Shown here: positions 38,947 to 47,779 of the stretch, piece by piece
Position numbering within the stretch: the first letter of the stretch is position 1
How the letters are laid out: the number at the start of each line of letters is the position of its first letter
NCBI GenBank assembly: GCA_945897085.1
Contig: CAMDEU010000001.1
Coordinates: 1-64,000, forward strand
Source of the DNA: Spirosoma fluviale
Lineage (GTDB): Bacteria > Bacteroidota > Bacteroidia > Cytophagales > Cyclobacteriaceae
Direction of reading: 5' to 3'
DNA: 64,000 bases
Made by a program: the position numbers and the translations under genes
Notes under the pieces: model-generated
Databases searched by the model: none
What the model saw: the letters and a program-made list of their open reading frames with translations, nothing else
What the model was told of the DNA's origin: nothing

Positions 38947-38954
38947 CAAAATTA
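38947..38954 (-). promoter_or_regulatory. Candidate -7 box of the aromatic operon
   Basis: TAATTTTG on the minus strand matches TAnnTTTG and would start the transcript near 38941, about 26 bases before the leader ATG. No exact TTG at -33. The surrounding DNA is strongly AT-rich. Confidence 0.5.
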
Positions 38955-39104
38955 TTTTTAGCAATGAAAATTATCATTTCTTCAATGGATCAGTGTTAAC
39001 TTTTACAATATTTCAATTTACAGATATAAATTCACGTTAAGCAGAATATTATTTTTTGAATTAGCCATAATTAAAAATAATAGTTTCAATATATTATTTT
39101 TAAT

Positions 39105-39341
39105 AGTTAAGGATATTGGCTTGGTGCTAGTTCTGGATTTCCATACACCCGCTCGGATAAGCGATATACCATTATCAGCCAACTGGCTTACTGTAGATTC
39201 GAGCTGCTCCGGAGTTTCTACACTGCAGGGCCCTGTAATGATAAAAGGGGTAGCTGATGTGGAATTTTCTGAGAATGGGAAAAGTTGTTTTATACCTGGG
39301 TTCATGCCTGAAAAACCACTAGGAAGCATCCAAAGTTTCAT
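39105..39341 (-). pseudogene. Truncated paralog of a DAHP synthase
   Basis: From the ATG at 39341 the frame includes FIITGPCSVETPEQLES, then ISLIRAGVWKSRTSTKP, clearly the N-terminal strand-helix of a DAHP synthase like the intact gene at 37657-38754 (IIGGPCSAETPEQ, FRAGIWKPRTRPGSF). Similarity ends near 39105, in the loop normally reading SFEGVG; the frame continues to 39018 as AT-rich, low-complexity sequence. The catalytic barrel is missing, so it cannot be an active enzyme. It has about 60% local identity by eye in the aligned motifs and is a separate, older copy rather than a recent duplication. Confidence 0.72.
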
Positions 39342-39413
39342 TAGCTAAGAAAAATCCAATCTTTTTCCCCTACCTAAATCCCAAACAAAACCTAAGTGAC
39401 TCTGTTTTTCTAC

Positions 39414-39421
39414 TATCTTTG
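39414..39421 (+). promoter_or_regulatory. Candidate -7 box of the proline dehydrogenase gene
   Basis: TATCTTTG, a full TAnnTTTG match, lies 18 bases before the ATG at 39440. Confidence 0.5.
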
Positions 39422-39439
39422 CCCCCATAATTGCGCGCT

Positions 39440-40615
39440 ATGCCCGTCAAACCCACTATTTCTTTTGAGAATTTGGAAGTAGCCTTTGCTTCCAAGAGTA
39501 ATGCAGAACTTCGTAAGATGTATCTGATTTTTGCTACTCTCAATAATTACTTGGTTTCTAGCATTGGTATCAAGCTGGCAAATTTGGGGTTTCAATTGCA
39601 CCTACCAATAAAAGGGATTCTCAAACAAACGATGTTTGGACATTTTTGTGGAGGCGAGACTATTGCTGAATGTGTTTTGGCTTGCCGTCAACTAGCAAAC
39701 TATGGAATTCATTCTATTTTGGACCTTTCCGTAGAAGGAAAAGGAGATGAGGCCAGCTTTGAAGCCACTACAGAAGAAATCAATCAAACCATGGTAGAAT
39801 CTGCCAAGACGGATTACATGCCCTTTGGGGTGTTTAAGGTAACCGGACTTGGGGATTATAAAATCTTGGAAAAAATCCAATCAAATCAAACACTAACTCC
39901 TGCTGAGCAAGAAGCATTTGCACGTCTAGAAGGACGAGTGGATCGCCTATGCAAGACTGCACATGACTTGGGCTTAAAAATTCTTGTAGATGCCGAAGAG
40001 AGTTGGTTCCAAAATGTAATCGATGACCTTGCCTATAGCGCCATGGCCAAGTACAACACCAAACGCTGTGTGGTCTACAATACCTACCAAATGTATCGCC
40101 ACGATTCACTAGCTCGTTTGAAAAAAGCACATCAGGAGGCTCAAGCTCAAGGATATGTATTTGCAGTGAAGCCTGTGCGCGGTGCTTACATGGAGAAAGA
40201 AAGAGCTAGAGCCCAAGTAGAAGGATACTTAGATCCCATACAGCCCACCAAGGCTGCCACGGATCAGGATTACGATGCAGCAATCCAATATTCGGTTGAA
40301 AACCACATTCACCTCGTCTGTGCCACGCACAACGAAAAGAGTAGTGTAGCACTTGCCGAACTGATGGAGCGTCATGGTATTACTGCTGACTCCGAACTGG
40401 TATTTTTCTCACAACTCTTTGGAATGAGTGATTCCATCTCCTTCAACCTTGCGAGTGCGGGCTATCGTGTGGTGAAATATGTTCCTTACGGTCCAGTAGA
40501 AAAAGTAATGCCATACCTAAGTAGGCGCGCATCCGAAAACTCCTCTATAGCAGGTCAAAGCAGTCGGGAGTTTGAACTCGTCCGCAAAGAGATGAAGCGG
40601 AGAAGAATGAATTAA
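39440..40615 (+). CDS. Proline dehydrogenase
   Basis: The product is 391 residues, a stand-alone PutA-type PRODH barrel binding FAD. Visible are LDLSVEGKGDEASFE, KILVDAEESWFQ, FAVKPVRGAYMEKERA, CATHNEKS and the end YVPYGPVEKVMPYLSRRASEN with the substrate-binding Arg pair. It oxidises proline to pyrroline-5-carboxylate. The ATG at 39440 is chosen over a TTG nine bases earlier. The partner P5C dehydrogenase is not nearby. Confidence 0.93.
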   Translation: MPVKPTISFENLEVAFASKSNAELRKMYLIFATLNNYLVSSIGIKLANLGFQLHLPIKGILKQTMFGHFCGGETIAECVLACRQLANYGIHSILDLSVEGKGDEASFEATTEEINQTMVESAKTDYMPFGVFKVTGLGDYKILEKIQSNQTLTPAEQEAFARLEGRVDRLCKTAHDLGLKILVDAEESWFQNVIDDLAYSAMAKYNTKRCVVYNTYQMYRHDSLARLKKAHQEAQAQGYVFAVKPVRGAYMEKERARAQVEGYLDPIQPTKAATDQDYDAAIQYSVENHIHLVCATHNEKSSVALAELMERHGITADSELVFFSQLFGMSDSISFNLASAGYRVVKYVPYGPVEKVMPYLSRRASENSSIAGQSSREFELVRKEMKRRRMN

Positions 40616-40653
40616 TAGAGAAATAGAAACCTAATAGTAGAACCGACAATCCC

Positions 40654-42360
40654 ATGCAACTTTTAAGCGAACAGGAACTGGAACGAAGAAAAGACCGAGA
40701 GGAACTCTATTCCTTAGGTATCAACCCGTATCCTGCCGAGTCTTTTGTAATCAATGCTACTGCGGATGACATCCACAAGAACTATGAAAATAGTAAAACG
40801 GATTACAAGGATATCTCCATAGCAGGGCGATTGATGAGCCGTAGAATTATGGGCTCAGCTTCATTCGCTGAGATTCAAGATTCCACGGGTAGGTTACAGA
40901 TCTATGTGCGCAGAGATGATATCTGTCCTGAGGATAACCCAGAGTTTTACAATACCGTTTTCAAAAAACTCTTGGGAATTGGGGACTTTATCGGTGTCAC
41001 AGGGTACATCTTCACCACCCAAACAGGAGAGATCTCCTTGCACGTGACCAAACTTACGGTTTTGTCCAAGGCAGTAAAACCACTTCCTATTGTAAAAAGA
41101 GATGAGGAGGGAACCATCTACGATGGATTTACCGATCCAGAGCAGCGCTACAGACAGCGCTATGTGGATTTGACCGTAAACCCAGATGTGAAAAAGACTT
41201 TTGTAACCCGCTCCAAAATCATCTCCAACATGCGTCGCTACTTTGATGACCATGGATGGCTAGAGGTGGAAACACCAATCCTTCAGGCAGTCCATGGTGG
41301 AGCCGCAGCGCGACCTTTCCAGACGCACCATAATACGCTTGATATGCCTCTTTTCTTGAGGATAGCCAACGAGCTCTACCTGAAGCGATTGATCGTGGGT
41401 GGATTTGATGGGGTGTACGAGTTTGGTAAAATGTTTCGAAATGAGGGTATGGATCGTACCCACAACCCAGAGTTTACCTCCATGGAAATCTATGTGGCCT
41501 ACAAAGACTACATCTGGATGATGGAAATGGTGGAGCAGTTACTTGAAAAAGTTACCCAGACCATTCATGGTATCACGCAGGTTTCGGTTGGAGGCAAAAT
41601 AATTGATTTTGCCGGCCCTTATCGCCGATTGACCATGTTTGACTCGATCAAGGAATATACGGGTGTAGATGTCAGTGAACTCGATGAAGAGGGTCTTCGG
41701 AAGGTCTGCGCTCAATTGAAGATTGAGGTAGATACCTCCATGGGCAAGGGCAAATTGATCGATGAGATCTTTGGAGCCAAGGTGGAAGCAAATTTAATTC
41801 AACCGACTTACATTACGGATTATCCGATCGAAATGACGCCTCTTGCCAAAAAGCACCGAAGCAAACCTGGTTTGGTAGAGCGCTTTGAGCTGTTTGTAAA
41901 TGGCAAAGAAATCGCCAACGCATACACCGAGCTCAATGATCCGATCGATCAGCGCGAGCGCTTTGAGGAGCAGTTGAAGCTTGCTGCTAGAGGAGACGAC
42001 GAAGCAATGGCCATGGATGAAGATTTTCTTCGTGCCTTGGAATACGGGATGCCGCCTACCTCTGGGCTAGGAATTGGTATCGACCGCTTGACCATGCTCT
42101 TAACGGATAATTCTACCATACAGGAAGTGTTGTTTTTCCCTCAGATGCGTGCAGAGAAAAAGGCTGTTGAACTGACAGAAGAGGAGAAGCAACTCCTAGA
42201 ACTCTTGAAAGCCAAGCATCCTGCTTCCTTACCTGAATTAAAAGTGGAAAGCGGTTTGAGTGGAAAAAAATGGGATGTTTCAATCAAAGGACTGACCCAA
42301 AAAGGATTGGTAAAAGTGACCAAAGAAGGGGAAAGCCTACTCGTAGATCTTTTGGATTAA
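40654..42360 (+). CDS. lysS: Lysyl-tRNA synthetase (class II) with C-terminal extension
   Basis: The product is 568 residues. The anticodon-binding OB fold (ISIAGRLMSRRIMGSASFAEIQD) is followed by the class II core with FRNEGMDRTHNPEFT (motif 2) and GLGIGIDRLTMLL (motif 3). The usual end FFPQMR falls near residue 498; a further 70 residues follow that read like a small winged helix (EEEKQLLELLKAK, WDVSIKGLTQKGLVKVTKEG). A terminator follows at 42384. Confidence 0.95.
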   Translation: MQLLSEQELERRKDREELYSLGINPYPAESFVINATADDIHKNYENSKTDYKDISIAGRLMSRRIMGSASFAEIQDSTGRLQIYVRRDDICPEDNPEFYNTVFKKLLGIGDFIGVTGYIFTTQTGEISLHVTKLTVLSKAVKPLPIVKRDEEGTIYDGFTDPEQRYRQRYVDLTVNPDVKKTFVTRSKIISNMRRYFDDHGWLEVETPILQAVHGGAAARPFQTHHNTLDMPLFLRIANELYLKRLIVGGFDGVYEFGKMFRNEGMDRTHNPEFTSMEIYVAYKDYIWMMEMVEQLLEKVTQTIHGITQVSVGGKIIDFAGPYRRLTMFDSIKEYTGVDVSELDEEGLRKVCAQLKIEVDTSMGKGKLIDEIFGAKVEANLIQPTYITDYPIEMTPLAKKHRSKPGLVERFELFVNGKEIANAYTELNDPIDQRERFEEQLKLAARGDDEAMAMDEDFLRALEYGMPPTSGLGIGIDRLTMLLTDNSTIQEVLFFPQMRAEKKAVELTEEEKQLLELLKAKHPASLPELKVESGLSGKKWDVSIKGLTQKGLVKVTKEGESLLVDLLD

Positions 42361-42383
42361 TAAAATCCCCATTCAATAAAATC

Positions 42384-42413
42384 AAAAAGGCCTCGCACAT
42401 GCGGGGCCTTTTT
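42384..42413 (+). terminator. Bidirectional terminator between lysS and the DUF4197 gene
   Basis: AAAAAGGCCTCGC (42384-42396) pairs with GCGGGGCCTTTTT (42401-42413) over 13 bp with one wobble and a 4-base loop ACAT. It lies between convergent genes and has A and T runs on either side. Confidence 0.92.
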
Positions 42414-42430
42414 GATTGGTAAGTATTTGT

Positions 42431-43180
42431 TTATTTCTTCTGCGTGTCTGCAAAGCCAAAAACTTTTTGAAGCAAGGGGCTGGACCTTAAGTTGCTATTT
42501 TTCCGAAGTGCTAATTCTTCTTTGGCGATCTCCACAAATAAGCCCTGAAGTGCTTTTTCGGTCACATAAGCGGTTAGGTCCGTATTCACGGGCTTAACCA
42601 AAGGGATTTTATTGTAGCGAGACATGACCGTTTCCCAATGGGCTGTGGCACCTACTTTTTGCAGACTTGCTTGAATGGGAGGTGCAAATTTAACTTTCAA
42701 TCCATCCGTGGTGCTTTGCTGTAGGTAGTCGGTAGCGGCACGCTCTGAGCCCAGAAGAATACCTTGAACATCCTTAAAGGTCATTTCTTTGATGGCTTGG
42801 GTGAAAAGGGGGCGTGCCTCCTTTACTGCGTCCTCTGCTGCCCTATTCAAGCTGGTGATGAGCTGATCACAGAGGTTGCCCAAACCAATTTTTCGTAAGC
42901 TGCGCTCCACTTGAATGGCTTCTTCAGGAAAAGGAAGTTTGATGGCGGGGTTCCCTAGAAATCCATTTTCCAAGTTTAGTCGATCCACGCTCAAACCAGT
43001 TCCTTTTTCCAAAGCTTCCTTAAGGCCATTGGCCATTTCAGCTGGGGAAGGATTGGAAGAACCTCCTGTGGCTGTACTTACCTTATCGAGCACCTTTTTA
43101 AGTTGCGCTGAAGCTATAGTGGGTAAGAAAACAATTGCAAAAAAGAGCCAAAAGCAAATCGGAAGGATGCGGAAATTCAT
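42431..43180 (-). CDS. DUF4197 protein, exported
   Basis: The product is 249 residues with a signal peptide (ending TIASAQ). The rest is mainly helical and matches DUF4197 by pattern (MANGLKEALEKGTGLSVDRL, SRYNKIPLVKPV, YVTEKALQGLFVEIAKEE). The role of the family is unknown; it is probably periplasmic. It lies downstream of lptD on the same strand with a 72-base gap. Confidence 0.82.
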   Translation of the reverse strand: MNFRILPICFWLFFAIVFLPTIASAQLKKVLDKVSTATGGSSNPSPAEMANGLKEALEKGTGLSVDRLNLENGFLGNPAIKLPFPEEAIQVERSLRKIGLGNLCDQLITSLNRAAEDAVKEARPLFTQAIKEMTFKDVQGILLGSERAATDYLQQSTTDGLKVKFAPPIQASLQKVGATAHWETVMSRYNKIPLVKPVNTDLTAYVTEKALQGLFVEIAKEELALRKNSNLRSSPLLQKVFGFADTQKK

Positions 43181-43252
43181 AGCAAATGTTTTAGAAGTTA
43201 GGGATGTGGTATTCCTAACGAAAATAAGGACTCGAAAGGTTTATTTCTGAGC

Positions 43253-45958
43253 TTAAAAATCAAAGAAGGTTCTTCTTCTGGAGACTTTTAGGTCTTGCAA
43301 GATGCTTGACTTGACGCGTATGTCAATGTTGTAGGAGGTAAATCTTCCAAACGGAACCCAGTTGACATTCATCTGCCAACAGTGGAGATCCCTTGCAATG
43401 CCAATCATGGTTTGTGTGATTTCCTTCGAGTCAAAATTATATCCTGTATTAAAATTGACCTTCCATTTTTCAGAAATAGAAAGATCACCACTGATATTCA
43501 TTGCCTGGGTGATGTTGGTAGTGTTGTTGACTTGGCGGGCATAAGCAAGGTTATAGCCTACGGTAAGGTTCCACGGAATGTCCCAATCGATGTATTGGCT
43601 CGGATCTGCTACGATGCGATTGATTTCATTTTCGACAAAGGCATTCATGGCACCCCCTCGCTGGATAAAATCCTGTGTTAACTCATCACGCACCTCACCA
43701 GGATTCTTGCCATTTTGTGGATTCAGTGATGCATTTAGGTTTAAGGAGGCACTTCTAATGGTTCCAATTCCCTGTCCCTTCTTCCAAGCAAATTCCTTGC
43801 TACTGCTGTAGCGCACTGTTCCATCGGATTCAAGGGAAGAAAGCGTAGCATAGGGATCAATGGTACTATTTACGTTGACGGATAGCTTTTGCTCAAATAA
43901 GGTCGTTCGCGCAGAGATTTGAATTGGAGAGAGCTGGAAAGAGTCTGCAGCAAAGTTGTAGGCGGTATTGAAGTTGAAGGATTCCAACAAAGGAATTTTC
44001 TTGAATTCCCCTTCGGTACTGTCCGTCTGTGTTTTGATTTTGGCTTCCACTACATTTCGAAGACCCAAACTTAAGGCTCTAGACTCTCCAAGCGGTGCAT
44101 CTCCGAAGATTAAGCCTTGATGTCTCGAAAATCGAGCGATTCTTCCAGATTTATCTGTCTGAATTTCCTGGTAGTAGCCGTAGGCGGGATCTGAAAAGTC
44201 AGGATTGAAATTGAAAGCAAAGGTAGGGGCCATGTGGTGGCGGATTGTTTGCAATTTGCCCGATGGCTTGAAGTTGTAAAAGCCATAAAAGTTGGTGTTC
44301 ATCGCAAAGGAGGTATTGTAGAAACCTACCCGATTAAATCCATCCTCCTTTACCTGTCCTACCTTTTCAGTGGTGGAGTTGTAGCTGTAATTGTAGCGTT
44401 GCATGTACCAGAGTTCGGTGTAGTTGGCAGAGGCAGTACCAGTAAAATACTTAAATAAAGAGAAATTAGAACTTATCGGGATGGTATTTCTTGCTCCATT
44501 GTTGCCGTTTTTTAACAGTAAACCGAAGTTATCCAAGTTGAAAGGGATGGTTTCTGGTCCATCCACAGGAGAGGCTTGGCCAAAGGTATTGATGCGGTTT
44601 GTAATGGAATTTTGGAGGTTAAAATTCCAGGCAACATTTAAGGTTTTTAAAGGTTCAAACTTTACGTTTTCAAAGGGATTTTGTCGATTCATGTTGATCC
44701 CGATGGTAGGTAAGTCTAGTCGAACTTCCCCAGTCTGCACACTTTGAGAGTGGCGGAGGTTGGCTGACATGGAGAAGGGTGTGCCTGCAAAAGTTTTGGA
44801 GTAGGAAATATTCGAGCTTAGATCCCCTGTGACATTATTGGCGAAGTTGTTGGGGTTGATGACATTATTGAAGTAGCTCGTGGAGCCAGCATTCACCGAA
44901 GCAGAGAATCTGCCTGTTCCTCGTGTAATCGGACTATGGTTCCACTGTACCCGGAAAGTATTGTAGTTGAGCGGAATGAGTTCCGTCTCTGGGCTGATAA
45001 ATTTTTGAAAGTCCATGTTAAACCCTCCACTGTAGCGATATTTCTTGGTGTACATGGATTGGGATTTTATCCCCCAGCCTCCTTTGGAATACACGTCCCC
45101 TGTCACACGAAGGTGGATGTAATCGTTGAAAGCAAAGTAATAGCCTAGCTCTCTCAAGCTCAATCCACGAACTTGCTCTCGACCATAAGAAGGAAAAATT
45201 ATCCCTGACGCCTTCTCTTCGGGGGTGTCAGGAATCAACCCAAAAGGCAATCCGAGTGGGGTAGGAATGCCATTAAAGTACAGGTTGAAGGGTCCTGATA
45301 CGACTTGCTTTCCGGAGATGGATTTTATCTTTGAAGAGGAAATGTGCCAATGCGGCTTGGTCAGCTTACAAGTGGTGTAGTAGCCATGTTCTAGAAAAAC
45401 GCTACCATCCTCAGTTTTCTTGATTGTCTCTCCACGAAGCACGCCATCTTGCTGCTCAGTGACCACATCTTTGATGATCGCTTTTTGAGTTTTGAAATTG
45501 TAGCGCATCTCCTTTCGAATCTCGTAGACCGAGTTGCCATCCTTGAAGAATGGATTGCCAGAAACTACTCCCACGCTATCTGCTATACCGTAGGCGTAGA
45601 GTTCTGAATTTTTCCAGTCGATGACGATGCGGTCAGCATCTAACCGCATTTTTCCATATTCAAACCAGGCTTTTTTGTAGAGGTAAACCTTGTTTTCTGT
45701 AAAGTCTGTAATGATACTATCCTCTGCGTAATATAGAATTTCAGTTTCAATATCACTTTTAGGCACATTTTTTGCCGAGTCAAGAAGTGCGAGCGTATCT
45801 TGCTTTGCCAGGGTGGTATCTCCCCTTGGCGCTGAAGCTGCGATCGGGGAGGTAGCCCTCCTTTCTCGCTGAGGTCGAGTAGTTTGCTGCGCTGATGCGC
45901 TAAGGTTGACGCACCAACTTGCAATCAGGACTAAAAAAAGAACTCTGAAACTCGTCAC
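43253..45958 (-). CDS. LptD-like outer-membrane LPS assembly protein
   Basis: The product is 901 residues with a signal peptide (FLVLIASWCVNLSASAQ). The N-terminal OstA/LptA-like domain (ILYYAEDSIITDFTENKVYLYKKA, then LRGETIKKTEDG) is followed by a large beta barrel with repeated aromatic strands. This is the Bacteroidota form of the LPS translocon. The start is a GTG at 45958, since the signal peptide begins right there. It is divergent from the amidase gene with 62 bases between starts. Confidence 0.85.
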   Translation of the reverse strand: MTSFRVLFLVLIASWCVNLSASAQQTTRPQRERRATSPIAASAPRGDTTLAKQDTLALLDSAKNVPKSDIETEILYYAEDSIITDFTENKVYLYKKAWFEYGKMRLDADRIVIDWKNSELYAYGIADSVGVVSGNPFFKDGNSVYEIRKEMRYNFKTQKAIIKDVVTEQQDGVLRGETIKKTEDGSVFLEHGYYTTCKLTKPHWHISSSKIKSISGKQVVSGPFNLYFNGIPTPLGLPFGLIPDTPEEKASGIIFPSYGREQVRGLSLRELGYYFAFNDYIHLRVTGDVYSKGGWGIKSQSMYTKKYRYSGGFNMDFQKFISPETELIPLNYNTFRVQWNHSPITRGTGRFSASVNAGSTSYFNNVINPNNFANNVTGDLSSNISYSKTFAGTPFSMSANLRHSQSVQTGEVRLDLPTIGINMNRQNPFENVKFEPLKTLNVAWNFNLQNSITNRINTFGQASPVDGPETIPFNLDNFGLLLKNGNNGARNTIPISSNFSLFKYFTGTASANYTELWYMQRYNYSYNSTTEKVGQVKEDGFNRVGFYNTSFAMNTNFYGFYNFKPSGKLQTIRHHMAPTFAFNFNPDFSDPAYGYYQEIQTDKSGRIARFSRHQGLIFGDAPLGESRALSLGLRNVVEAKIKTQTDSTEGEFKKIPLLESFNFNTAYNFAADSFQLSPIQISARTTLFEQKLSVNVNSTIDPYATLSSLESDGTVRYSSSKEFAWKKGQGIGTIRSASLNLNASLNPQNGKNPGEVRDELTQDFIQRGGAMNAFVENEINRIVADPSQYIDWDIPWNLTVGYNLAYARQVNNTTNITQAMNISGDLSISEKWKVNFNTGYNFDSKEITQTMIGIARDLHCWQMNVNWVPFGRFTSYNIDIRVKSSILQDLKVSRRRTFFDF

Positions 45959-45976
45959 CCGTGCTTTCGCTTTTAG

Positions 45977-45995
45977 TATTTTTGAAATTAATTTC
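45977..45995 (+). promoter_or_regulatory. Divergent lptD/amidase control region: -7 box and palindrome
   Basis: TATTTTTG (45977-45984) matches TAnnTTTG for the amidase gene. It runs into GAAATTAATTTC (45984-45995), a perfect 12-base palindrome located where transcription would begin. A regulator binding there could affect both genes. Inference from a short motif. Confidence 0.38.
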
Positions 45996-46020
45996 GTGTA
46001 AAGTTAACTCGATTGCCCTC

Positions 46021-46821
46021 ATGGAAAGATTTAATACCAAAAAAAATCTGTTAAGGTTTCTTATCCTCGTTCCTTTTTTATTCGGCGGATTTATTCCGAA
46101 TGATACAATGATGCCTGCTTTTCGGATGCGTAAAATCGTATTGGATGCGGGCCACGGAGGGAGCGATCCAGGAAATATTGGTTCCAAAGCAAGAGAAAAA
46201 GACATCAACTTAGCCGTAACCTTATTGGTAGGTAAGTACATCAAAGAAAATATGCCTGATGTGGAGGTGATCTACACTAGAAAGGATGATAGTTTCCAAA
46301 CGGTTAAACAGCGGCCCAACATTGCCAACGTCAACAAAGCGGATCTATTTGTTTCCATCCACTCCAATGCAGCTGCCAACAAGACGGCTTTTGGTACTGA
46401 AACTTTTGTGATGGGGACAAAATATGCAGAGGCTAATTTTGATATTGTTAAAAAGGAAAACTCAGTAATCCTGCTTGAGGAAAACTACAAGGAAGAATAC
46501 GAAGGTTTTGACCCCACCTCTCCAGAATCATATATGATGTTTAACCTGATGCAAAAAGCCTATATGGGGAATAGCATTACCCTAGCAGATCATATTGAAG
46601 GTCAATTCCGAGATAAGGTAGGCCGAAAAAGCCGTGGGGTAAAGCAGGGCCCATTTTGGGTGCTTTGGACGCCTTCCATGCCCAGCGTCTTGGTGGAGCT
46701 TGGCTTCTTATCCAATACGGAAGAAGAGCGCTTTTTGATAACCAAAGAAGGGCAAGAGTACATGGCTTCGGCGATTTATCGCGCCATCAAAGACTACAAA
46801 AATGAAATCGAACTGAATTGA
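46021..46821 (+). CDS. N-acetylmuramoyl-L-alanine amidase (Amidase_3)
   Basis: The product is 266 residues. It begins with a hydrophobic signal/anchor (LLRFLILVPFLFGGFI) followed by the zinc amidase domain: LDAGHGGSDPG with the first His ligand, AREKDINLAV with the Glu, VSIHSNAA with the second His, and SVLVELGFLSN with the catalytic Glu. It cleaves the peptide from murein during cell separation. An upstream non-ATG start at 45961 is rejected because it would precede the signal sequence. A terminator follows. Confidence 0.93.
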   Translation: MERFNTKKNLLRFLILVPFLFGGFIPNDTMMPAFRMRKIVLDAGHGGSDPGNIGSKAREKDINLAVTLLVGKYIKENMPDVEVIYTRKDDSFQTVKQRPNIANVNKADLFVSIHSNAAANKTAFGTETFVMGTKYAEANFDIVKKENSVILLEENYKEEYEGFDPTSPESYMMFNLMQKAYMGNSITLADHIEGQFRDKVGRKSRGVKQGPFWVLWTPSMPSVLVELGFLSNTEEERFLITKEGQEYMASAIYRAIKDYKNEIELN

Positions 46822-46839
46822 TTTTTTCTGTAATCTTGC

Positions 46840-46873
46840 AAAAAACCTTCTTGGATTCAGGAAGGTTTTTTTT
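46840..46873 (+). terminator. Rho-independent terminator of the amidase gene
   Basis: AAAAAACCTTCTTG (46840-46853) pairs with CAGGAAGGTTTTTT (46858-46871), 14 bp with one wobble, loop GATT, followed by further T. Confidence 0.9.
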
Positions 46874-46942
46874 ATAAATTGAACCAACAATTCCGGTAGC
46901 AAATCTTCTACTCGGGACATCCAATCCACTTGATTTTAATCC

Positions 46943-47779
46943 ATGCTTTCCCCTTCTCAACTTGATGCATTGATTTCCCTCCTGGACGACTCGGACTGGG
47001 AGGTGAAGCACCATGTGCGAGAAAAATTGATTGCCTTGGGTGCGGAGGTGATACCTGTACTCGAACAAAAATGGGAGGAAAGCTTTAACCCGGTACTACA
47101 GAAGGAATTGGAGGATCTCGTCCATGACCTACAGTTTGGATTGGTGAAACAGCGATTGCAAGATTGGAAAGATTCCGAAAATCAGGACCTGCTGGAAGGG
47201 CTCTGGATCCTCAATACCTACCAGTATCCAGATTTGGAATTAGAAACCTTGACGGCATCTATTCATCAACTCTATGTAGAGGCTTGGACCTATTTTTCTC
47301 CTGACTTGCAGGCCTTAGACCAGGTGAAAATCCTGAACCATGTCTTGTTCAAGCAGCTCCAATTTTCTGGAAACACCAAAAATTTCCATTCCCCGAGCAA
47401 TAGCATGCTTTCTATGGTGCTGGAATCAAAAAAAGGAAACCCCATCAGCTTGTGCAGCATCTACCTGCTGGTCGCTAAGAAATTGGATTTACCTATTTAT
47501 GGGGTCAATCTCCCGAACCTTTTTGTATTGATCTATACTCAAGAAGATTCGGGTTTCTACATCAATGCATTTAACAAAGGGGTGATTTTTTCAAGGGAAG
47601 ACATTCAAAATTTCTTGGAACAACTAAAAATTGACCCACAGCCCGCTTTTTTTGAGCCATGCAGCAACTTGGCGATTGTCTTGCGCTTCCTAAAAAATCT
47701 TGCCACTGCTTTCGAAAAATTAGGTGAAAGCGATAAAGTAGATGAAGTTCAGGAGTTGTTGGACATTCTAGCCCATTAG
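46943..47779 (+). CDS. SirB1/transglutaminase-like protein
   Basis: The product is 278 residues. After a helical N-terminus (HEAT-like, VREKLIALGAEVIPVLEQKWEE) comes the SirB1/transglutaminase-like domain, with SMVLESKKGNPISLCSIYLLVAKKLDLPIYGVNLPNLF. The Cys in SLCS aligns with the transglutaminase nucleophile. The role is unknown. It overlaps the convergent gene at 47776 by four bases at the stop codons. Confidence 0.82.
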   Translation: MLSPSQLDALISLLDDSDWEVKHHVREKLIALGAEVIPVLEQKWEESFNPVLQKELEDLVHDLQFGLVKQRLQDWKDSENQDLLEGLWILNTYQYPDLELETLTASIHQLYVEAWTYFSPDLQALDQVKILNHVLFKQLQFSGNTKNFHSPSNSMLSMVLESKKGNPISLCSIYLLVAKKLDLPIYGVNLPNLFVLIYTQEDSGFYINAFNKGVIFSREDIQNFLEQLKIDPQPAFFEPCSNLAIVLRFLKNLATAFEKLGESDKVDEVQELLDILAH

